In this document: piece by piece, positions 19,287 through 28,508 of the stretch
Layout: each line of letters begins with the position of its first letter
Position numbering within the stretch: position 1 is the stretch's first letter
Assembly: GCF_902706095.1 (NCBI RefSeq)
Contig: NZ_CACSJP010000007.1
Coordinates: 124,001 to 188,000 of the forward strand
Length of the DNA: 64,000 bases
Reading direction: 5' to 3'
Origin: Rhizobium sp. 18065
Lineage (GTDB): Bacteria; Pseudomonadota; Alphaproteobacteria; Rhizobiales; Rhizobiaceae
Position numbers and translations under genes: made by a program
The notes under the pieces: generated by a model
Databases searched by the model: none
The model's input: only the letters and a program-made list of their open reading frames with translations
What the model was told of the DNA's origin: nothing

Positions 19287-19311
19287 ATGGGGTCGGCAGT
19301 GCCGACCCCAT
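19287..19311 (-). terminator. Stem-loop downstream of the IalB-like gene
   Basis: An 11-bp perfect stem with a 3-nt loop (core GGGGTCGGC at 19289-19297). It lies 24 bp past the stop codon on the minus strand but lacks a clear T tract, so it may stabilise or terminate the transcript. Confidence 0.5.
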
Positions 19312-19335
19312 GCAATCATCTGGAACCCAAAAGGC

Positions 19336-19839
19336 TTATTTGCAGCCTTCGATCTTCTTCAGCGCCGCCGAGATACCCGACAGCGAATAGCTGTAGCTGG
19401 TGCCGGTACCGCGCGCCGACGTGGCCTTCACCGTCATCGATTTGCCGGTCTTCATGGCGGCCACCAAAGCCGGTTCTTCGGCCGCATTCTCGACCCAGGC
19501 CGAGGTATCCTTGACGAACAGGACGAAGTTCTTGTCATCGATCGTCACATTGACTTTCGAATCGCCCTTCATCGCATAACCCATCATTGCCTGCGGCTCA
19601 TACGAAATGTTCTGGCCCGGGCGCTGCGACACAACGAAGAAAATATCGCCATGATTGACGCTGGCCGGTTCCTTGGTCGTCGGGACCGACAATACGTAGC
19701 AGACCGTACCGCCGTTGGATTTATAGGAATAAGCACCCCAGGCCTTGAACTGCTCGATACGCGTCGGCGATTGCGCGACGGCGAGCCCGCTGCTTGCCAG
19801 GATAAGTGCCAGTGCGGCTACGCTACTTCTTACAAACAT
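19336..19839 (-). CDS. Invasion-associated locus B (IalB)-like secreted protein
   Basis: 167 residues with a Sec signal peptide (FVRSSVAALALILASSGLAVAQS, quoted in part: ALALILASSGLAVAQ) cleaved near residue 23, followed by a compact domain with FKAWGAYSYKSNGG, CYVLSVPTTKEPA and FFVVSQRPGQNISYE. This matches the IalB family (COG5342), periplasmic or surface proteins named for Bartonella erythrocyte invasion but widespread in harmless rhizobia. An AGGAAG ribosome site precedes the ATG at 19839, favouring it over 19869. Function here is unknown. Confidence 0.85.
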   Translation of the reverse strand: MFVRSSVAALALILASSGLAVAQSPTRIEQFKAWGAYSYKSNGGTVCYVLSVPTTKEPASVNHGDIFFVVSQRPGQNISYEPQAMMGYAMKGDSKVNVTIDDKNFVLFVKDTSAWVENAAEEPALVAAMKTGKSMTVKATSARGTGTSYSYSLSGISAALKKIEGCK

Positions 19840-20109
19840 GTCTTCCTGCCGGTTGTTTCCATCCATCATCCGGTCGAAAACCGGACGCTCTTCGTCAAAA
19901 CCTGTGTTCAGTTTGACTTAATTTACCTTACCAAAGGATGAACGACAGGCGCCTTCTTGTCACAAACCGCGTCGTCCATCCGAATTTGGCATCCGAAATC
20001 CGGCAAAAAGCCGCCAGTTTCGGATCTTGGCTCCCTGTAGCGATGTAGAAACAGGAAATCAGGCGAGAGTTAGGCTGATCTGACTTTTCATCAGCAATCC
20101 CGCGTGTGC

Positions 20110-20502
20110 TCAGGACGCCTTGCCTTGATTTTCGGCCTGTTCGGCCAAAATCTCATCCGCGGCATCGTAGTGCCGTTCCTTGATATGCCTGTTGATCAGT
20201 GCAAATGCGGCCGTCAGTACCGCCACGTCGTCGGTAAAGCCGATAAAGGCGAAGACATCGGGAACAGCATCGAGCGGCAGGACGAAATAGCCGAGCGCCG
20301 CGAGCAGGATGCCGCGCGCACGAAAAGGTGTTTCACGGTCCGTGGCACAGTAGAATGCAGCCACGACATCGCGCGAGAACGGGATCTGGCGGACGGCCTT
20401 CTTCAACGTGGGCCAGAAGCGGCCACGAACCTTCGCTTCCTGTCGCTCCTGCGTCTCTTCGTCGCCCGGCAACAGAATTTCCCCGATCTTCACGTCATCC
20501 AT
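20110..20502 (-). CDS. DUF1232 (YkvA-like) membrane protein
   Basis: 130 residues with the DUF1232 hallmark YFVLPLDAVPDVFAFIGFTD spanning a membrane helix and a short polar end. DUF1232 proteins are small inner-membrane proteins of unknown biochemical role. An in-frame ATG at 20565 would add 21 residues and overlap the pterin dehydratase gene, so the internal ATG at 20502 with an upstream GAAGGAA is preferred. It lies 59 bp downstream of the dehydratase gene on the same strand and may be co-transcribed with it. Confidence 0.85.
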   Translation of the reverse strand: MDDVKIGEILLPGDEETQERQEAKVRGRFWPTLKKAVRQIPFSRDVVAAFYCATDRETPFRARGILLAALGYFVLPLDAVPDVFAFIGFTDDVAVLTAAFALINRHIKERHYDAADEILAEQAENQGKAS

Positions 20503-20561
20503 CGTCCCATCGTTTCCTTCGTTTGGACCCGCCAAGAATATGTGGATCGGCCGCGGCGAAT

Positions 20562-20864
20562 TCAATCGTCCTGTGCCGCCGCCATATCCATCAGAACGGC
20601 CAGCTTGAAATCCAGTTCCGTCAGGCCGCCCGCAGAATGGGTGGTCAGGGCAACATCAACGCGCTTGTAGACGTTGAACCATTCGGGGTGATGATCGAGC
20701 TTTTCTGCCGCAAGTGCCGCCTCCGTCATGAAGCCGAACGCCTGGCGAAAATCGCGAAAGACATAGTGCTTCTCGATCGCCACCCCGGCACGCGTGATCG
20801 ACCATCCTTTGAGCTCGCCAAGACGGACGGCGATTGCCGCGTCATCGAGTTTCTCGTATTTCAT
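20562..20864 (-). CDS. phhB: 4a-hydroxytetrahydrobiopterin dehydratase (pterin carbinolamine dehydratase)
   Basis: 100 residues. The active-site signature [16 protein letters not shown] and the C-terminal [13 protein letters not shown] identify the PCD/DCoH family. It dehydrates 4a-carbinolamine pterin to the quinonoid dihydropterin, recycling the cofactor of aromatic amino-acid hydroxylases; in bacteria lacking such hydroxylases it may support molybdopterin or folate chemistry. No phenylalanine hydroxylase lies in the window. It is divergent from the phosphatase gene by 27 bp. Confidence 0.93.
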   Translation of the reverse strand: MKYEKLDDAAIAVRLGELKGWSITRAGVAIEKHYVFRDFRQAFGFMTEAALAAEKLDHHPEWFNVYKRVDVALTTHSAGGLTELDFKLAVLMDMAAAQDD

Positions 20865-20891
20865 CTCTCCACCTCCTGTTGGAATGCGCCG

Positions 20892-21365
20892 ATGAACACG
20901 CCCTCAATTCTCTTCGTCTGCCTCGGCAATATCTGCCGCTCGCCACTGGCGGAGGGGATCTATCGGCACGTGGTTGCATCGGATGTTTATTCGGGCGAGA
21001 TCGCATCTGCCGGAATTGGCGGCTGGCACGTGGGAAATCCGCCCGATCACCGCTCGATCTTGACCGCCCGTCGCCACGGTATCGATATTTCAAGCCAGAA
21101 GGCAAGGCAGGTCAAGCCGCAGGATTTCGCCACCTTCGATCTGATCCTGGCCATGGATGCCAGCAACCTGGAACGCTTGCGCGCGCTGGCACCTGCCGAA
21201 CACCGGGACCGGCTGCACCTGTTCAGCCGTTATGCGACATCGACCAGTGTCGATGTCCCGGATCCCTACTACGGTGGACAGGCCGATTTCGACGCCGTCT
21301 ACACCATGCTCTTTTCAGGCTGCAAAGCCTTGGTCGCAAAATTCGCCACCGAACGGTTTTCGTGA
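20892..21365 (+). CDS. Low molecular weight protein-tyrosine phosphatase
   Basis: 157 residues. The P-loop [13 protein letters not shown] places nucleophile C10 and R16 in CX5R(S), and the general acid Asp lies in DVPDPYYGG. Such enzymes dephosphorylate tyrosine on bacterial kinases, for example those controlling exopolysaccharide export, or act on small substrates. No tyrosine kinase or exopolysaccharide cluster is adjacent, so the partner is unknown. Its last 67 bp overlap the 3' end of the convergent thpR-like gene. Confidence 0.92.
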   Translation: MNTPSILFVCLGNICRSPLAEGIYRHVVASDVYSGEIASAGIGGWHVGNPPDHRSILTARRHGIDISSQKARQVKPQDFATFDLILAMDASNLERLRALAPAEHRDRLHLFSRYATSTSVDVPDPYYGGQADFDAVYTMLFSGCKALVAKFATERFS

Positions 21366-21889
21366 AGCGGAAACACTTCTTCCGTCAGATAAGGCCCGCC
21401 ACCCACCGATTCCCTTGACGACAGCAACACGAAGCGTGGCGTAAGGAAGGGAACGGTGTGGAAATCGCCGCGACCGCTCAAGTAATGCACCACATCCTCG
21501 AGACGGGACTGCTTGAGACGTGCCAGGGTCACATGTGGTGTGAACTTTCGCGGGTCGGGAGGAAGCCCGATCCGCTGACAAATCCGTTCGATCTCGCCTT
21601 GTAGCGCATACATCTCCGGCGCGGGCGTGACGCCTGCCCAGATCGAATGTGGTTTCTTCGAACCGAAGGAACCGATACCGTTAAGCGAGAGAGAGAATTC
21701 CGGTCGGTCAATCCGGTCAAGACGATCGACGATTTCGTCGGCCGTGCGTCCGTCCACATCCCCGATGAAGCGCAGGGTGATGTGGTAGTTCTCCACATCA
21801 ATCCACCGGGCGCCGGGGAGACCACCGCGCAACAATGAGAGGCTCATCGCAGCATTGCGCGGAATTTCGAGGGCAGTGAATAATCTCGG
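21299..21889 (-). CDS. thpR: RNA 2',3'-cyclic phosphodiesterase (ThpR / LigT family)
   Basis: 196 residues starting MPRLFTALEIP with the two HxTx motifs of the 2H phosphoesterase fold: H37 in HITLRF and a second His in HVTLARL. It hydrolyses 2',3'-cyclic phosphate RNA ends and can ligate tRNA halves in vitro. The in-frame ATG at 21925 is not preferred because the family starts at MPRLF. The C-terminal 22 codons overlap the phosphatase gene tail to tail; similar proteins often end near FPLHE, so the extension may be non-essential. Confidence 0.9.
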   Translation of the reverse strand, partial: PRLFTALEIPRNAAMSLSLLRGGLPGARWIDVENYHITLRFIGDVDGRTADEIVDRLDRIDRPEFSLSLNGIGSFGSKKPHSIWAGVTPAPEMYALQGEIERICQRIGLPPDPRKFTPHVTLARLKQSRLEDVVHYLSGRGDFHTVPFLTPRFVLLSSRESVGGGPYLTEEVFPLHENRSVANFATKALQPEKSMV

Positions 21890-21958
21890 CATCGCGAGCT
21901 CCCCGAATCTTTTGCAGATGCTCACAGCGAATCACGCAATGCCATCAGGCGCAAGCGC

Positions 21959-22609
21959 TTATTTAGACTTACCCTCAACGCTTTTCACCAGCTCTTCGGC
22001 CAGGGGCAGCATGCGCTCCGCCATCAAGGCCAGCCCTTTGGTATTGGGATGCATGCCATCCTCCAGCAAAAGGCTGCGGTCGGTGATCACACCGTCGAGG
22101 ATGAATGGATAGAGCGGCAGCTCGTATTTTTCGGCCAGGCGAGGATAGATGGCATTGAATTTGTCGCCATAATCCGCCCCCATATTCGGCGGCGCCAGCA
22201 CACCGACGAGAAGGATGGGAATGTGGCGCGCCTTCAAGCGGCTGATGATCTGGTCGAGGTTCTTTTCCGACTGTTCCGGCGGAATTCCGCGCAACGCATC
22301 ATTGGCGCCCAGTTCGAGGATCACCCCTTTCGTGCCATCCGGCACCGACCAGTCGACCCGTGACAGACCACCGGACGTCGTATCACCCGACACACCGGCA
22401 TTGGTGATGACGACGTCATGTCCTCTGGCCACCAGCGCGCGCTGCAGCTGGGCCGGCAGCGCATCCTCCTGCGGCAATTGATAGCCGGCCATCAAGCTGT
22501 CGCCGAAGCCGACCAACTGGATCGTCTCTGCAGAGGCAAGGCGGGCGGTGCCCAGCGCCGCCATCAGGATCACGGTGAAATGAAGGGCTACGGCTTTAAA
22601 TCTCATCAT
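21959..22609 (-). CDS. TesA-like arylesterase / lysophospholipase (GDSL, SGNH hydrolase)
   Basis: 216 residues with a Sec signal peptide (ends about residue 27, LGTARLASA) and the four SGNH blocks: GFGDSLMAGY with nucleophile S38, a central Gly, ELGANDALRG and the C-terminal Asp-His pair in DGMHPNTKG. It is a periplasmic esterase/thioesterase of the TesA family. It is divergent from an ABC transporter of the YbbA/YbbP kind, the arrangement seen with E. coli tesA-ybbA-ybbP. The spacer is only 75 bp, so the two promoters overlap. Confidence 0.93.
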   Translation of the reverse strand: MMRFKAVALHFTVILMAALGTARLASAETIQLVGFGDSLMAGYQLPQEDALPAQLQRALVARGHDVVITNAGVSGDTTSGGLSRVDWSVPDGTKGVILELGANDALRGIPPEQSEKNLDQIISRLKARHIPILLVGVLAPPNMGADYGDKFNAIYPRLAEKYELPLYPFILDGVITDRSLLLEDGMHPNTKGLALMAERMLPLAEELVKSVEGKSK

Positions 22610-22684
22610 GGCTTTCCTAGATTGCCCTCAGGTCGCATCCTGCGGCAACGAATTTGATTTCCAATAGATATAGGACGGCCGCGC

Positions 22685-23398
22685 GTGAGAAAAACCATCA
22701 TCGAGCTCAAAAGCGCCGATCTCACACTGGGCAATGCCGCCGCCTCAGTCCATGTCCTGAAAGATATTGATCTCACCATCGCCGAAGGGGAAGCCGTAGG
22801 CATCATCGGCCCCTCCGGTTCCGGAAAGTCGACGCTGCTGATGGTTCTGGCGGGCCTCGAAAGGCTGGACAGCGGCGAAATCCATGTCCGCGACACCGCG
22901 CTGCACGCGCTCAACGAAGATGCGCTGGCCGATTTCCGCGGCAAGAATATCGGCATCGTCTTCCAGTCCTTCCATCTGATTGCCAATATGACAGCGATCG
23001 AGAATGTCGCGGTTCCGCTGGAACTGGCCAATGTCCGCAACGCCTTCGACATTGCCCGCAAGGAGCTGGAGGCCGTTGGCCTTGGCGAGCGCCTGAACCA
23101 CTATCCCGGACAATTGTCGGGCGGCGAACAGCAGCGCGTGGCCATTGCTCGCGCCCTGGCTCCGTCCCCGGCCGTTCTGATCGCCGACGAGCCGACCGGC
23201 AATCTCGATACCGAAACCGGCCGCCAGATTGCCGACCTGCTGTTTTCCAAACAGGCCGAGCGCGCCATGACACTCGTACTCGTCACGCATGACAATGCGC
23301 TGGCGGCGCGCTGCTCGCGCCAGGTTCGCGTCGCCTCCGGCACGATTGCAGGCGACAGCGCCGCCGAATTCAGCCGCCCGGCCGCGGTGCTCGCATGA
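22685..23398 (+). CDS. ABC transporter ATP-binding protein (YbbA-like)
   Basis: 237 residues with Walker A GPSGSGKST (about 42-50), Q-loop VFQSFHLI, signature LSGGEQQRVAIARAL, Walker B VLIADEPTGNLD and H-loop VLVTHD. It belongs to the LolD/MacB/FtsE-like group that works with FtsX-type permeases rather than solute importers. Translation starts at a GTG. It overlaps the following permease gene by 4 bp (ATGA), so the two are coupled. Confidence 0.95.
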   Translation: MRKTIIELKSADLTLGNAAASVHVLKDIDLTIAEGEAVGIIGPSGSGKSTLLMVLAGLERLDSGEIHVRDTALHALNEDALADFRGKNIGIVFQSFHLIANMTAIENVAVPLELANVRNAFDIARKELEAVGLGERLNHYPGQLSGGEQQRVAIARALAPSPAVLIADEPTGNLDTETGRQIADLLFSKQAERAMTLVLVTHDNALAARCSRQVRVASGTIAGDSAAEFSRPAAVLA

Positions 23399-25941
23399 GC
23401 GGTTTTGCATCACGCATGCGGATTGCCTTCCGCATCGCGCTTCGCGAATTGCGCGGCGGCCTCAAGGGCTTCTACATTTTCCTCGCCTGCATCGCGCTTG
23501 GAACCGGCGCCATCGCCGCCGTCAACTCCGTCTCGACCGCCATCACCGATGCGATTTCCTCGGAAGGCCGCACGTTGCTCGCCGGCGACATGCGTTTCGA
23601 ACTCAACAACCGTGAGGCCAGCGCCGAGGAACTGCGCTTCCTGCAGGGACTGGGCACCATTTCGCTGACGACGGCGCTGCGCTCGATGGCGCGCCTGCCG
23701 GACGGCGCCGACCAGTCATTGGTTGAGCTGAAAGCGGTTGATGATGCCTATCCGCTCTATGGTAGTTTCACGGCCGAACCCGACCAGCCCTTGTCAGAGC
23801 TCCTTGCGCAACGCGACGGCGCCTATGGTGCAGTCGTTGCGCAATTGCTGCTCGACAGGATGAACATGGCTGTTGGCGATGAAATCCTCGTCGGCAATGC
23901 CCGCTTCCGGATCAATGGTGTGATCGTCAATGAGCCGGATTCCATTTCCGATGGCTTCGGCTTTGCACCGCGCTTCCTGACCAGCCGCACCGCTCTACTG
24001 GCAAGCGGCCTGACCGAAACCGGCAGCCTCGTCGAACAAGCCTACAAGGTTCGTTTCAGCGACCCTGCGCCCGATCCGGCATCCATACGTCAGCGCGCCC
24101 AGACGGAACTTCCCGATGCCGGCTGGTCGATCCGCAGCAGCGATCGTGCAGCACCGGCTCTGACGGAAAACATCGAGCGCTTCTCGCAGTTCCTGACACT
24201 CGTCGGCCTGACGGCCCTGGTGGTCGGCGGCGTCGGCGTCGCAAACGCCGTGCGCGCCTTTCTCGATTCCAAGCGTACCGTCATCGCCACGCTGAAATGC
24301 GTCGGCGCTCCGGCATCGGTAGTCGTCATGGTCTACCTGATCCAGATTACCCTGGTCGCCTCTGTCGGCATCCTGATCGGACTGGCCCTGGGCGCCATTG
24401 CGCCACCGATAACGGCCAGCTATCTGGCCGGCATCCTGCCGATCTCGACGGAAGCGACGCTCTATCCGCGCGCGCTGCTTCTGGCTGCGGTCTTCGGCAT
24501 CCTCGTCACGCTCGCCTTCGCCATCCTGCCGCTCGGCCATGCGCGCCAGGTTCCGGCAACAGCCCTGTTCCGCGAGCAGGGCTTCGAGACCCGTGGCCTG
24601 CCGTCCTGGCCCTATCTTCTTGCGACCGCTCTGGCGCTGGCGGCGCTCGCAGCCCTTGCGATCTATTCATCGGAAGAAAAGCGCATAGCGACGGTCTTCC
24701 TCGTTGCCATGGCCGCAGGATTTGTTCTCTTGCGCGTCGTTGCCTATCTGATCGCGCTGGCGGCGCGCCGCAGCCCGCGGATCCACTCGGCAGCGCTGCG
24801 TCTCGCCGTCGGTAATATCCATCGGCCAGGCGCCCTGACGCCGGCGGTAACGCTTTCGCTTGGTCTGGGCTTGAGCCTTCTGGTGGCACTGGCGCTGATC
24901 GATGGCAATCTGCGCCGCGAACTGACCGGCAATCTGCCGGACCGCGCACCGAACTTCTTCTTTGTCGATATCCAGGGCAGCGAGCTCGACAGCTTCCGCA
25001 GCCTTGTCCAGCGCCAAGCCCCCGAAGGCAAGCTGGTCGAAGTTCCGATGCTGCGCGGCCGCATCCTGGCACTGAATGGCACGGATGTCGCCAAGATCAA
25101 CGTGCCCCCGGAAGGTCGCTGGGTGTTGCGCGGCGATCGTGGCCTCACCTATGCCCGCGACGTGCCGGAAAACAGCAGCGTGACGGAAGGTACATGGTGG
25201 CAGGATGGCTACGCTGGAGAGCCGCTCGTGTCCTTCTCCGAACAGGAAGGCCGGGAGCTTGGCCTGAAGATCGGCGACACCGTGACCGTCAATGTGCTTG
25301 GGCGCAGCATCACCGCCAGGATCGCCAACTTCCGCAAGGTTCAGTGGGAAAGCCTGTCGATGAATTTTGTCATGGTCTTCTCCCCCAACACATTCGCCGG
25401 TGCACCGCATGCCTGGCTGGCAACCCTGATCGATGGCGAGGCGACATCTGCCGAGGAAGCCACGATCCTGCGTTCAGTCACGCAGGCATTCCCGACAATC
25501 ACCACCGTCAGGGTCAAGGATGCCCTTGAGGTGGTCGACCGTCTGGTTGGGCAACTTGCCACGGCGATCCGGGCCGCCGCCGCCCTGGCCCTGGTTGCCT
25601 CGGTGCTTGTGCTGTCAGGCGCTCTTGCTGCCGGCAACCGCGCGCGAACGCATGATGCGGTCATCCTGAAAACGCTGGGCGCCACCCGCGCCATGCTGAT
25701 CCGCGCCTTCACTTACGAATACATGCTGCTTGGCGCAGCCACCGCGCTGTTTGCCCTCATCGCCGGCGGCGGCATCGCCTGGTACGTATTGAGCCAGATC
25801 ATGAAGCTTCCGTCCAACTTCCTCCCCGATGTCGCGGTGATGACAATCCTGATTGCTCTCGTGGTCACCATCGGCATAGGTCTGGCCGGCACCTGGCGCA
25901 TTCTCGGACAGAAAGCGGCTCCCGTTTTACGTGAACTTTAA
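23395..25941 (+). CDS. FtsX-like ABC transporter permease (YbbP-like)
   Basis: 848 residues with about ten membrane helices: one near the N-terminus (about 20-45), three before a large periplasmic domain (about 260-390), further helices around 400-510 and three at the C-terminus (about 720-840) typical of two FtsX domains. This is the YbbP architecture. The YbbA-YbbP complex probably extracts or moves lipids, or drives envelope processes without importing solutes; this function is inferred from the family. It is translationally coupled to the ATPase gene. Confidence 0.93.
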   Translation: MSGFASRMRIAFRIALRELRGGLKGFYIFLACIALGTGAIAAVNSVSTAITDAISSEGRTLLAGDMRFELNNREASAEELRFLQGLGTISLTTALRSMARLPDGADQSLVELKAVDDAYPLYGSFTAEPDQPLSELLAQRDGAYGAVVAQLLLDRMNMAVGDEILVGNARFRINGVIVNEPDSISDGFGFAPRFLTSRTALLASGLTETGSLVEQAYKVRFSDPAPDPASIRQRAQTELPDAGWSIRSSDRAAPALTENIERFSQFLTLVGLTALVVGGVGVANAVRAFLDSKRTVIATLKCVGAPASVVVMVYLIQITLVASVGILIGLALGAIAPPITASYLAGILPISTEATLYPRALLLAAVFGILVTLAFAILPLGHARQVPATALFREQGFETRGLPSWPYLLATALALAALAALAIYSSEEKRIATVFLVAMAAGFVLLRVVAYLIALAARRSPRIHSAALRLAVGNIHRPGALTPAVTLSLGLGLSLLVALALIDGNLRRELTGNLPDRAPNFFFVDIQGSELDSFRSLVQRQAPEGKLVEVPMLRGRILALNGTDVAKINVPPEGRWVLRGDRGLTYARDVPENSSVTEGTWWQDGYAGEPLVSFSEQEGRELGLKIGDTVTVNVLGRSITARIANFRKVQWESLSMNFVMVFSPNTFAGAPHAWLATLIDGEATSAEEATILRSVTQAFPTITTVRVKDALEVVDRLVGQLATAIRAAAALALVASVLVLSGALAAGNRARTHDAVILKTLGATRAMLIRAFTYEYMLLGAATALFALIAGGGIAWYVLSQIMKLPSNFLPDVAVMTILIALVVTIGIGLAGTWRILGQKAAPVLREL

Positions 25942-26123
25942 GTCAGAAACAAAACTTCTGGCACTCTTCACCCACAGTCGGGCGGATTACCGCGATTTAA
26001 GCTTTCGGCTCTTGTCCAAGACCCGGGAACACCTCATATTGTTGTTACGCATGCTGAGCTCCGCAGCGGCGCCCGGGCGCTTCGTCCGCACCGTCATCCC
26101 TCGGAGCTTGAAAGAGGAAACCA

Positions 26124-26852
26124 ATGTCTGAACTTCGCAACTATCAGAGCCGTGCGGGCCAGACCCAGTCGGCTACGATGATCGACGAAGGTCTGCGCGC
26201 CTACATGCTCAAGGTTTACAACCTCATGGCGCTGGGCCTTGCCATCACCGGTATTGCCGCTTACGCAACCTTCCAGATGGCCGTGTCCAGCCCGGCATTT
26301 GCTCAGGCGATCTACGGCTCGCCGCTGCGCTGGGTCGTGATCCTGGCACCGGTCGCCATGGTGTTTTTCCTGAGCTTCCGCATCCACAAGATGAGTGTCG
26401 CCTCTGCGCAGATGACATTCTGGATCTATGCCGCCCTGATGGGCCTGTCGCTGTCGTCGATCTTCCTGATCTACACCGGCGCCAGCATCGTCCAGACCTT
26501 CTTCGTCACCGCCGCGTCCTTCGGTGCCCTGTCGCTGTACGGCTACACCACCAAGCGCGACCTGTCAGCCATGGGCTCGTTCCTGATGATGGGTCTGTTC
26601 GGCCTTATCATTGCATCGCTGGTGAACATCTTCATGGCGTCTTCGGCGCTCGACTTCGCCATCTCGGTGATCGGCGTGCTGATCTTCGCCGGCTTGACCG
26701 CCTATGATACCCAGGCGATCAAGGCTGCCTACGCTGAATCCGACAGCAAGGAGACGGCTGGCCGCAACGCCATCATGGGCGCGCTGCGCCTCTATCTCGA
26801 CTTCATCAATCTCTTCCTGTTCATGCTGCGCTTCCTCGGAAACCGCAACTAA
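26124..26852 (+). CDS. Bax inhibitor-1 / YccA family membrane protein
   Basis: 242 residues with seven hydrophobic helices and the UPF0005/BI-1 C-terminal motif in LTAYDTQAIK with a following acidic segment. The N-terminus (MSELRNYQSRAGQTQSATMI) is polar. Bacterial BI-1 proteins include Ca2+-leak channels and YccA, an FtsH modulator. AGAGGAAACC precedes the ATG. It lies alone between a promoter-containing 182-bp spacer and a strong terminator. Confidence 0.92.
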   Translation: MSELRNYQSRAGQTQSATMIDEGLRAYMLKVYNLMALGLAITGIAAYATFQMAVSSPAFAQAIYGSPLRWVVILAPVAMVFFLSFRIHKMSVASAQMTFWIYAALMGLSLSSIFLIYTGASIVQTFFVTAASFGALSLYGYTTKRDLSAMGSFLMMGLFGLIIASLVNIFMASSALDFAISVIGVLIFAGLTAYDTQAIKAAYAESDSKETAGRNAIMGALRLYLDFINLFLFMLRFLGNRN

Positions 26853-26888
26853 ACCAGGACGCAGTTCGGCTCTGCCGATTGTCATGGA

Positions 26889-26914
26889 AAACCCCGCTCC
26901 GGCGGGGTTTTTTA
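26889..26914 (+). terminator. Rho-independent terminator after the BI-1 gene
   Basis: A 9-bp stem (AAACCCCGC / GCGGGGTTT) with a 4-nt loop, followed by TTTATT, 36 bp past the stop codon. Confidence 0.88.
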
Positions 26915-26950
26915 TTGCCTGCTCCGCAGAAGCCGCAAACAGGAGACACA

Positions 26951-26982
26951 AAAAAGCCTCCGGTTCGCACCGGAGGCTTTTT
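26951..26982. terminator. Bidirectional terminator between BI-1 gene and carD
   Basis: A 14-bp perfect stem (AAAAAGCCTCCGGT / ACCGGAGGCTTTTT) around loop TCGC. A-rich and T-rich arms make it functional in both directions; on the minus strand it ends the carD unit. Confidence 0.9.
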
Positions 26983-27007
26983 ATAGGTGACCCATGAGAG
27001 GATCGGC

Positions 27008-27580
27008 TTATGCCGCTTCTTCTTCCTGGGTGTCTTCTTCTTCGATCGTCTTGCCACGCTTCGGGCCCTTGGCAAGATTGACCTCGACCAGGCGAACGGC
27101 CTCGGTCTCCGACATCTTGTTCACGGCGGCGATTTCCCGCGCCATGCGGTCGAGAGCAGCTTCATAAAGCTGACGCTCGGAATAGGACTGCTCCGGCTGG
27201 TTCTCTGCGCGATAGAGGTCGCGAACGACTTCTGCAATCGAGATAAGGTCACCGGAATTGATCTTGGCATCATATTCCTGCGCCCGGCGCGACCACATGG
27301 TACGCTTGACGCGCGCCTTGCCCTGCACAACCTTGAGAGCGCGTTCGACAAAGTCGGTTTCGGACAGCTTGCGCATACCGATGCTCACGGCTTTGGCAAC
27401 CGGAACCTTCAAACGCATCTTGTCCTTTTCGAAATCGATTACAAAAAGCTCAAGCTTCATGCCGGCCACTTCTTGCTCTTCGATAGCGGTGATGGTACCG
27501 ACGCCATGTGCCGGGTAGACAATCGACTCGCCGGTTTTAAAACCGTGGCGTGCCGAGGATTTTTTCTGCTGAGTCGTCAT
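27008..27580 (-). CDS. carD: CarD family transcriptional regulator
   Basis: 190 residues with an N-terminal CarD/CdnL Tudor-like domain (FKTGESIVYPAHGVGTI, then AIEEQEVAGMKLELFVIDF) and an all-helical C-terminal domain with WSRRAQEYDAKI and acidic tail. CarD/CdnL proteins bind the RNA polymerase beta subunit and stabilise open promoter complexes, notably at rRNA promoters. Start chosen at MTTQQKKSS, with GGGAG upstream; the longer frame to 27703 adds a Cys/Trp-rich leader unlike the family. The order helicase-hslR-fdxA-carD is a familiar rhizobial arrangement. Confidence 0.94.
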   Translation of the reverse strand: MTTQQKKSSARHGFKTGESIVYPAHGVGTITAIEEQEVAGMKLELFVIDFEKDKMRLKVPVAKAVSIGMRKLSETDFVERALKVVQGKARVKRTMWSRRAQEYDAKINSGDLISIAEVVRDLYRAENQPEQSYSERQLYEAALDRMAREIAAVNKMSETEAVRLVEVNLAKGPKRGKTIEEEDTQEEEAA

Positions 27581-27974
27581 TCGATTCAAAAACTCCCTGT
27601 TTTGCTCCCGGCATAATGCCGGCGCCGGGTCGGTCAGGCCCGGATGAGATGGAAGAAACCGCCAGGTTATTCCATCCTGATCCAATCCGTCACAAACAAA
27701 CATCCCCCTCGTCGCGACAGAGACACGACAAGCAAATGCCGTTTATGTCACGGAGACCGCGGTCGATGGTGAAGTTGCTTTCGTGATGGTTCTGGGCACA
27801 ACTATGCCGCAAAGTGGAACAGTTTTATGAGGCTATCACAAAAAGACGAGGAAATCAATATTTTACTGCCGAGCGTCACAATCGTGGCGAGCTTGGCGCC
27901 CGAAATGGCGCCAAGGAGCAAAAAAACTGTGCCTCGGCCCTCCTGAACAAACAAGTAGGCCTTGCTGTGAAAGC
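27581..27974. other. Spacer between carD and fdxA, no gene seen
   Basis: 394 bp between two minus-strand genes. It should hold the carD promoter and the end of the fdxA transcript. The only structured part is a 9-bp perfect inverted repeat (CTTGGCGCC at 27892-27900 with 27907-27915, 6-nt loop). There is no T tract on its minus-strand exit, so it is not a standard terminator. Short open frames here are not gene-like. Confidence 0.6.
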
Positions 27975-28313
27975 TCAGTCGCCGGAACCTGGGTTCTCGG
28001 AGAAGTACTTCTCGAATTTACCCGTGACGCCGTCCATTTCCTTGGCTTCCGGCATCGAGTCTTTCTTCACCGTGATATTCGGCCAGATCTTCGCGTAATC
28101 GGTATTGATCTTCAGCCACTTATCAAGGCCCGGTTCGGTATCTGGCTTGATAGCCTCAGCCGGACATTCCGGTTCGCAAACGCCGCAATCAATGCATTCA
28201 TCGGGATGGATGACGAGGAAGTTCTCGCCCTCGTAGAAGCAGTCGACAGGGCAGACCTCGACACAATCGGTGTATTTGCAGCGAATGCAATTGTCTGTGA
28301 CGATATAGGTCAT
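27975..28313 (-). CDS. fdxA: 7Fe ferredoxin (Azotobacter FdI type)
   Basis: 112 residues starting [17 protein letters not shown]. The Cys pattern [17 protein letters not shown] and [12 protein letters not shown] matches ferredoxins with one [3Fe-4S] and one [4Fe-4S] cluster; C9, C17 and a distal Cys would hold the 3Fe cluster. It is a low-potential electron carrier, essential in several rhizobia-related bacteria (family knowledge). A CTGGAG ribosome site fixes the start at 28313 over an ATG at 28340. It is downstream of the hslR-like gene, separated by 195 bp containing two small hairpins. Confidence 0.95.
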   Translation of the reverse strand: MTYIVTDNCIRCKYTDCVEVCPVDCFYEGENFLVIHPDECIDCGVCEPECPAEAIKPDTEPGLDKWLKINTDYAKIWPNITVKKDSMPEAKEMDGVTGKFEKYFSENPGSGD

Positions 28314-28508
28314 GCGGCACTCCAGGATGGCGTTATGCACGGGCTGGGAACGTCTGGCATCTCAATGCATTCCGGGCTTTTTGCCCCGGACCGGAGGCCT
28401 TGCGTCCCCATCGGGGATTTCTGTCGGACAGCGTTGTGAGCTACTGTGTTCTCAGGCCCAAGGCAAGGATTATCAATCCTCCATTTGGCCACAGGCGCCA
28501 CAAATTTT

